From assembly GCF_901709675.1 (NCBI RefSeq), contig NC_051087.1:17424067-17488066 (forward strand): DNA of 64,000 nt, written 5' to 3'. This document shows, one piece after another, positions 22,801-31,900 of this stretch. Position numbers and translations under genes: made by a program. This stretch comes from Syngnathus acus. Taxonomy: Eukaryota; Chordata; Actinopteri; Syngnathiformes; Syngnathidae. The notes under the pieces are model-generated. The model saw nothing but the letters and a program-made list of their open reading frames with translations. It had not been told where the DNA came from and searched no databases. Position 1 is the stretch's first letter. Each line of letters opens with the position of its first letter.

Positions 22801-25800
22801 TTTTTAATCTCCATCGCAGACCGGATATCATACGGAGGCCGCCATGACTTTATGCGCAGAACGGATGCGCAAGACACATCAATCGCGCATCGCATTCAGC
22901 CATCCTGCCCAACACACTTAGTCAGTAAAATTTATAATTGACGACACATCGTTTGATGCGATGGTGCAATCCTTGATGGTGTGTTATTGTCAAATATTGT
23001 TTGTTTTTTAATCTCCATCGCAGACCGGATGTCATACGGAGGCAGTATCACTGCGTATGCGCACTATGGATCCGATGCGCAGAACGGATGCGCAAGACAC
23101 GTCAACTATTTAATGAGCGAGAGTTCAGTTTAATTAGCAGTTTCATCAAAATGGTTAAGAGAGCAAGTTATAGTATAGCATTTCAAAAGAAAGTCATTGA
23201 AGTGGCAGAAGAATTAGGCAATAGGGCAGCTGCGCGCCAATTTGATGTCAATGAATCAAACATAAGACTCTGGAGGAAGAAAAAGAATCAATTTGATACA
23301 GCGAAGGCTTCAGCAAGAGCACCTGGAAGAGGAAAGAAAGCACAGTATCCAGATGTTGAGGAACAATTAGTGGAGTTCATTAGGGAGAGAAGAGCTGGTG
23401 GAATAGCCATCAGCACTCTTGAGATTAGAATTTTGGCGATGAAATGGATAAAGAGAGACCACCCGGATTCAAACTTCCGAGCCTCTCCAAAGTGGTGCTA
23501 CTTATTCATGAGGCGCAATGACATTTCAATTAGGAGGAGGACTTAAGTAAGAGTCAAAATTTGGGTGCGTATTATACATGGGTACAGGCTTTTTTCCAGC
23601 ATCGACATGCCATTTTTAGGGTGCGTATTATACACGGGGGCGCATTATACATGGAAAAACGGTAACATTAAAAACCTGCAGTTAGTAAAAATACATATGC
23701 AGCTAGACTTCAGACATCGAATGCTATTGAATGATATTACTTGCTTAGTACTACTTGAGATGCGATTTCAAGGGTCTGTTATTTTTTTAGAATTGAACAT
23801 CTTTATTGTCATTGTACAGCAGGTATACAACAATATTATTTACCTATAAAACATTACATGGTTTAGCGCCTTCCTTTCTCGTTGACTTAGTGATGTACTG
23901 TATACAGTAATCCCTCGTTTATCGTGGATAATTGGTTCCAGGACCACCAGCGATAGGTGAAAATCCGCGATGTAGAGAAAATATATTGTTACAATATCCA
24001 TATAAGACTTTTGTGAACCTTTATTGTATTTTATTGTATTTTTAAACACTGTATATTGTACTTTTAAATGTTTTTTGTATACTTAAACACTTTAGTAAAC
24101 ATTTTAAAGTCAAACTGATTTTCATAAACATTTTTTATTTAAATAGATGGGGAAATAAAGAAAGAGTAAATATATACAACATCCACACAAGACTTTTATG
24201 AACCTTTATTGTAGTTTTATACACTTTATCCATCCATCCATCCATCCATCCATTTTCTGTACTGCTTTGTCCCCACGGGGGTCACGGGCGTGCTGGAGCC
24301 TATCCCAGCGGTCATCGGGCAGTAGACGGGGGACACCCTGAACTGGTTGCCAGCCAATCGCAGGGCACACAGAGACGAACAACCATCCGCACTCGCACTC
24401 ACACCTAGGGGCAATTTAGAGTGCCCAATCAGAAACCGCCTTCATTCAACCATTGGTCTCCGCAACACCGCTTTGTACTGGTTTATTTCCTACCTCTCCG
24501 GACGAACCGAGTGTGTATCCTTGGGAGGTGTAAAGTCCCAGACCCAGTCTGTCACCTGTGGCGTTCCCCAAGGATCTGTACTCGGCCCTATCCTCTTCAC
24601 TTTGTACATGTTACCCCTCGGCCGTGTCATCAGCAAGCATGTTTTTTCTTCTCATTGCTATGCTGATGACACACAGCTCTACATAAAACTGGACCAAACA
24701 CCTAATTCAATCTCCACTGCACTCACCATCTGCCTGGATGATATAAAGGCATGGATGAGAGAAAACTTCCTGCAATTAAACAGCTGCAAAACGGAAGCCA
24801 TCCTCATTGGGACTCCCCACCAGGTCACATCATCCCCAAAAACAACCATCACTTTTTCTGGTCAGGACATTCCGCTGTCATCCGTCATCACCAATCTTGG
24901 CGTGCGAATGGACCCCCACCTCAATTACGAGGCCCACATCAAACACATCTGTAAAACATAATTCTTCCACCTTAGAAATATAGCCAAACTCCGCCCCACC
25001 CTGTCACTGCAGGATGCGGAAAAACTGGTCCACGCCTTGGTCTCCTCCAGGCTCGACTACTGCAATGCACTTCTCATCGGGATCCCTGGCAAGAACCTTC
25101 AAAAGCTCCAATATATTAAAGTCCCAATGATCGTCACACACACACCTGGGTGTGGTGAAATTTGTCCTCTGCATTTAACCCATCCCCGTGTGATTTTAAT
25201 CCATCCCCTGGGGGAGAGGGGAGCAGTGAGCAGCAGCGGTGCCGCGCTCGGGAATCAGTTGGTGATCTAACCCCCCAATTCCAACCCTTAATGCTGAGTG
25301 CCAAGCAGGGAGGCAATGGGTCCCATTTTTATAGTCTTTGGTATGACCCGGCCGGGGTTTGAACCCACAACCTTCCAGTCTCAGGGCGGACACTCTACCA
25401 CTAGGCCACTGAGCTGGTCAGCCAAAACAGCGCCGCCAAGATCCTGATGAGAGTGCGCAAATACGACCACATCACACCTATCCTCCAATCACTACACAGG
25501 CTTCCCATTTCCTCTCGGACCGAATATAAAATCGCCCTGCTGACCCATCAATGCATCCATGGCAACGCACCCCCTTACCTTAAGGACAAGACTCTCCAGT
25601 CTTCCACACGGAATCTCCGCTCATGTAACACCTACCTCCTCAAAACCCCCAAAACTAACCTCCGTTCCATGGGAGACCGGGCTTTCTGCGCCGTCTCACC
25701 CACATTGTGAAATGCCCTACCAGTCCACCTGAGAGCACCGCAGTCGGTTGGCACTTTTAAAAACGGTCTTAAGACATTTCTTTTTAAAAAGGCATTTTCT

Positions 25801-25889
25801 GTAGCACTTTGAGATTTTTTTTAAAATGTAAAGTGCACTATAAATATAATTTATTATCATTATTATTATCAAGCATGTTTTTGGGATGT

Positions 25890-25922
<33 letters not shown>

Positions 25923-28900
25923 ACGGGCTCAGGGAGAACATGTAAACTCCACATAGGGAGGGTCGGAGGTGGAATCGAATCGGCACCCTCCTAACTGTGA
26001 GGCGGACATGCTAACCAGTGCGTCACTGAGCCGTTGCTGTTAAAACATATTAAAGTTAAATCAACTTGGCGTTGACATGGCATTACTAAAGAATGTAGAA
26101 TGTAAGTCTTCTCTCCAGCGTCGCTGTGGTGCACTCTACGTGGCAATCCAGAAGCCAATAATATTTGTGAGGGTCTGTAGACATGTACACCATACACATG
26201 TGCACAACTTAATCACTCGTTTGTTATTGTGTTTTAAATAATTTTTGTATTTTTAAACACTTTTGTAAAATTTTTAAAGTCAAACTGACTTGCAGAAACA
26301 TTCTTATTTATTTAAATAAATAAGAAAATCAATATGAGTAAATACATTGTTACAAGACTTTTATGAACCTTTTTTGAAGTGTAAACGTGTCTGGCTCCTC
26401 TCTGCTCTTGCGTGTTGGCTGACTGACGCGCCCCCGCGGCCCAGCGCGAGCGCATTCGCACAAGACTTTTATGATTTCATTTTTATACACTGTATTGTAC
26501 TTTTAAATACATTATTGTATTTTGAACACTTTTTAAAACATTTTAAAGTGTCACGGCTCCTCTCTGCTCTTGCGTGCTGGTCGACTGACGCGCCCCTGCG
26601 GCCCAGCGCGAGCGCATCCGCGCAAGACTTTTATAATTTTATTTTTACACACTCTATTGTATTTCTAAATACGTTATTGTATTTTAAATACTTTCTAAAA
26701 CATTTTAAAGTGTCACGGCTCCTCTCTGCTCTTGCGTGCTGGCTGACTGACGCGCCCCCGCGGCCCAGCGCAAGAGCATCCGCACAAGGCTTTTATAATT
26801 TTATTTTTATACACTCTATTGTACTTTTAAATACGTTATTGTATTTTAAACACTTTTTAAAACATTTTAATATGTCACGGCTCCTCTCTGCTCTTGCGTG
26901 CTCTGGCTGACTGACGCGCCCCCGCGGCCCAGCGCGAGCGCATCCGCACAAGACTTTTATGATTTCATTTTTATACACTCTATTGTACTTTTAAATACAT
27001 TATTGTATTTTGAACACTTTTTAAAACATTTTAAAGTGTCAAGGCTCCTCTCTGCTCTTGCGTGCTGGCCGACTGACGCGCCCCTGCGGCCCAGCGCGAG
27101 CGCATCCGCGCCAGACTTTTATAATTGTATTTTTACACACTCTATTGTATTTTTAAATACGTTATTGTATTTTAAATACTTTCTAAAACATTTTAAAGTG
27201 TCACGGCTCCTCTCTGCTCTTGCGTGCTGGCTGACTGACGCGCCCCCACGGCTCAGCGCGAGCGCATCCGCACAAGACTTTTTTTATAATTTTAATTTTG
27301 AACACTTTATTGTACTTAAACATTTAAACATTTTAAAGTGTATCGGCTCAGCTTTGCTCTTGCGGTGCTGACCGGCTGACGCACCTCGGCAGCCCAGCGC
27401 GAGGGCATCCACACATTGCTCAAAGGCGCTTTGCCGGCCGCTGTCCCAAAACCTGGACGACAGTGCTTATTTTCTACGTGCGCGGTTACGCTCACTGCCA
27501 TTGTCACGACTGTTTCTACACGGCGGTGCATTTTTCCTTCGCGCGCGGCTGTGTCACGTCTCCGCTCTCGCCCTGCTGGCCTATGGCATTACGCGCCCTC
27601 CGCACTAGAACTCTGAGACGCGCGTCGCCAATACGGAACTGCTAATCGTCAGTCCTCACAGTTTTGTCCGTTTTGACACGCACGCCTGGCACCTGATTCT
27701 CATTTACTGACCCGTTGTGTTACGAGATCCATGCACGACGCGAGCTTGCTGATCGGCTCGTCATTTTAAAATGTGAACATGCTCTGTTCTTGCCGTGCTG
27801 ACCAACTGTCGCGCCCCCGCTACCCAGCGCGAGGGTATACGCACAAGACTTTTTAGAATTTTCAGGCTCCAGTGCTCTCAAAATGATCTATGCATAGTGT
27901 TGTGTCATCCGTGAACAATTCGTTCAAAAAGAACACATCTTTTCTGTGACCGTGAGTGAACGGATCACTTCCTGAAGTTATTTGTTCTTTTTTCAGTTCA
28001 TTTTACCTCAACCAACGCGCAATGACATAACTTATCCAACACAGTAGGTGGAGGTAATGCTCCTTGAAACTGGTGCCCCTAGCCGTAAAACAAAACAAAG
28101 AACAAGAATTATGCAAGTTCCTGTTCACGAATGAGTCTGTGAACTGCCTTTACCGTTCATGATCTGAACGGATCAGTGAGTGAACGGCTGAAGGTGTTGA
28201 CTTTCCCGTATGCGAACGGGTCAGTGAGTGAACTACCTTTTCCGTGCATCAACAGATAGTGAGTAAACGTTTTGAGTCTCCAGGCGTGAACAATTCAGTG
28301 AGTAAACATGAACTATGTCGGCCAGTTCACAGTCAGTGAACGTAGATTCAAAATTTGCCAAAGAAGGAAGGAACCACTCACTGAAACACGAGTCCTTCCG
28401 TGCTCACGTTCTCCAAGCTAACAGGTAATGTGGAGTCCACCCATAAACTGGGGGAACTTGCAAGTGGGTTAACAAATAAGTCATCATCATCATCATCGTT
28501 TTAAAGTCCGCTTTCCAGGCGCCGCTGGGTTGGACTGGGTTCTCGATATGGCCGTCTCTAGCCATACTGAGAATTTTTGGAGCAAAACTTTTTACAGCCG
28601 GATGCCCTTCCTGACGCTAACCCAAAGGGAAATTGATTTTCTGTCGGGGTTGACTCCCTTAGCCCATTCCTCTCCCGAGGAGCCCACTGGGCAGTGGTAC
28701 TATTTAACCCATAGTTGGGGGCTGGTTCGTGGGCACCAGGGCGTGTCCACACACCGGTGGGCCTGCGTGCCGCACGTCTAGGGGCCAAACCTCCTCCGAG
28801 TCCCTTGTAGTTTAGCCTGGGTCCGTGTTGTACCCAGTTAGCATGTGTCGCCGTGTGGAGGCACTACATAGGGCTTGCTGTTAGAGAGGCTATGTACTGG

Positions 28901-31900
28901 CAGGGAGAGACTTACGCACTCGGCTCTCCCGTTCGCATACTGCTAGCCAGCGGTGAGGGTTGACAGTGAGAAGTGACATGCACTGGACACTCCACCAACA
29001 CACTAGACGCATCACAACAACCCGACTTGGTGTTATGAAGTCAGACACACTTTAACAAATAAGTGAAAGTGGCATACTGACAGTCTCTTGCCAGTACATA
29101 AAGGGATGTTTTTCTTCCCCTCATCTTTATTAGATGAAGGATACGCTCCGGTCTGCAGCAGCGGGAATATTATGTTGCTCTTTGGGAAATCTTAATCTGA
29201 AAATACTTATTACAATAGATTTTAGATAACCCATGTATATGTACATCTAAACATTATTATTGGATAATATCCTCTCTGTCGACTCAATTTCATTATATTA
29301 TGCTGATTTGAAATGATACTTTTTATTATAAAAACTTGTCTGATGCTCGAGTGTTTGATTTCTTGTTTTTTTATTTTTGCACAAGAAAACATACAAATCA
29401 GACATGTAGTTATCTGCTTTATATGGCATAGTTTATAGAATTCAAGATGGCATTTCTGACGATGCTTTTGCACTACACAATGTGTCATGAGGTCTTATTT
29501 ATTTTGATTGCATTTAAGTTTCTAAGACCATTTGTTTTCTATTTACGTCCACTGTTCACTATGTTGAAGTATAATTTATATTTTATATATATATATATAT
29601 AAAAAAAGGAAAAGACCCAAATGCGTCACTTTTCCTTGTCAAAACTAATATCTGACGTGTCTGCGGAGGCAGACGAACCTGTACGGATGATGTCTTAATA
29701 TATATATATATATATCCACTGTATATATATATATATATATACAGTGGATATATATATATATATATACAGTGGAGCCTCGGTTTTCAACCACAATCCGTTC
29801 CAAAAGGCTGTTCGAGTAGTGAATCGTTCGTATTCCGAATCATGTTTTCCCATTACAAATAATGGAAAAAAATAATCCGTTCCAAGCCAAAAAAACGCTT
29901 TTTTAAAGCATTTTTTCATTATTTTACACCATAAACTGCATAAATAAGTAAGTAGGTAATGTATAAATAAATAATATAAATAATAAACTGAATTAATAGA
30001 GTAGGCTAGGCTGGGGAATGTATTGCCGTATCTGTAGCAACTCGTCTGTGTGTTTCATTCTAATAGTAAAAGATATCTTTTTAAATTGTGAGGGAAAAGA
30101 AGCACAACAAAGAGCAAAGGTTTGTTGGTAAGCACAGTCGCCCCTCTCGCAACATCACTTCCTTTAAGAGCGTCTTTGTTTTTCAGGATCGAGCTTATTG
30201 TCGATTTTGCCATGCAAAACTCCCGCGCCAACTCTGACACACGCACACCGTACTCATATTTTGCGATTAATTCTTTTTTAAATTCAACCGTTTTGTGCAC
30301 TACTTTCCTCTTTTCGCCATTATCAGCTTTACTGCTCCCACTTGCTTCCTTTGGAGGCATGATTCGAGTTGATGCAATCCTCAGAGTAAGGAGAATGTAA
30401 TAACGAGCGGAGTCAGTTGGCATGCGGGTCCTCTCGGCTCATCTCACGAGGTTCGACAACCGAAATTTCGTCCGACATCCGAAGCAAAAAAATCTCGAAT
30501 TTTTTGTTCGAATACCGATTTGTTCGAGAACTGGAACGTTCGAAAACCGAGGCTCTACTGTATATATATATTTATATATATACGTATATATGGTTATACC
30601 TTCAACTACACTACTGCTCTCGATGAATTAGCATGTGGTTTAACATACATGACCCACTTTTTCTCAACGTGTCTCCTTGTTAGGGAGGAGTGATAGGAAT
30701 AAAGATTGGCTGGATATGTGATTTGGACAAATCAGACGACCAGTGTAACCCTTCATACTCATTCACCCGACTGGATGCAATGTCTCAGAAAAATGCTATC
30801 TCACCTGGTTACAATTTCAGGTATTTAGATCGATGTTTAATACTAATAAATGCCTATTGATTGAACAAAACTTTCCTTGCTTGGCTCTGAACGAAGGCGG
30901 ACGATTATTGCTTTGCTCCTGCTCCTCCCTATCTTCGCTGCTTGTGGACTTGGTCTGTGTTCTTGTCGGCCTGCCTCCAATACATGTTATCTGACCCTTC
31001 TCTGGATGAAGATGATCGTTTGGATGCTAGGTCCCCGAATGCACTCCTGGTCTGAGGTGCTAGCCAGTCCTACATATTTAATCTTGAGATCTGTTGTATT
31101 TGTATGTATGCCGTTTGTGCTGAGTTTTTTTCTACACTCAAGTTGCCCTCCATCAAGGAGAATAGTTTGAGCCCCAACTTTTTCTCTCCTCCTTCCTTGT
31201 GTTCTCTTTTCATCTAAGATCCCAGATCGTTGTAATGGCGAATGCTGACAGACTTGTATGCATCGTCTCCCCTTGTTGGTCATTGTTTTTCATGTTTCCT
31301 GTGCCAATTGCGCTTGTTGAGTACGTCTTGTTGCCTGGTAACAGGTTATGAAAAAGCTTGTTCAAGCAAGTGATTGATTGATTGAAACTTATCCGAGAGC
31401 TTTATATACAACTACCTATGGAACATGTCCATCCATCCATCCATCCATCCATCCATCCATCCCCCTCTCTCTCTTTTTCTCTTTCTCTTGCTCTCTCTCT
31501 CTCCATCCATCCATCCGTCCGTCCGTCCGTTTACTTCCATTTATCCGGGGTTGGGTCACAAAGACAGCAGAGAAAACTAGACATGCCTGTCTTCAGCCAC
31601 TTCATCCAGCTCTCCAAGGTGTTCCCAGGCAAGTTGAAACACCTAGTCTCTCCATTGTGACCTTGGTCTTCCCGGGGCCCTTGTCCCAATGGGAGGTGCC
31701 AGGAACACCTCACCGGGGAGGTGCCTTGGATGCATCCAAATCAGATGCCGTGACCACCTGTTCTATTTATCCCTCACTCATGAACAAGATGCCAAGATAC
31801 TTGACTCCCTCCACTTAGGGCAGGATCTCATCGACGACCTTGAGAGGGCACTCCACCCTTTTCTGACTGTGGACCATAATCTCATATTTGGATGTGTTCA

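Larger units (their letters stand above)
22532..23662 (+). mobile_element. Pogo-like element encoding only the DNA-binding half of a transposase
   Basis: The ends CCGTTTTTTCCATGTATAAT and ATTATACATGGAAAAACGG are inverted repeats flanked by TA (22530-22531, 23663-23664). The body contains a roughly 200-bp direct duplication (22676-22879 and 22880-23083), then the ORF 23151-23546, then subterminal repeats. It is the most complete of the four family copies here. Its total of 1.13 kb is too short for an autonomous pogo element. Confidence 0.85.
24233..26035 (+). repeat. CCATCC-headed repeat split by a LINE
   Basis: The left half 24233-24429 ends in GCAATTTAGAGTGCCCAATC. The right half 25869-26035 starts AGCATGTTTTTGGGATGTGG and ends in a GTGAGGCGGACATG tract. 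These are continuous in the unsplit copy at 13953-14322. The split is caused by the LINE at 24430-25868, with a short ATCA repeat at the edges. Confidence 0.8.

Noticed and set aside
26347-27371. Two long open frames (187 and 157 codons) over the satellite as a repeat-protein gene
   Set aside because: They follow from a 162-bp period without stops; no start context, splice sites or family pattern.
26380-27420. CRISPR-like array
   Set aside because: Units are contiguous 162-bp repeats without unique spacers, in a vertebrate genome.
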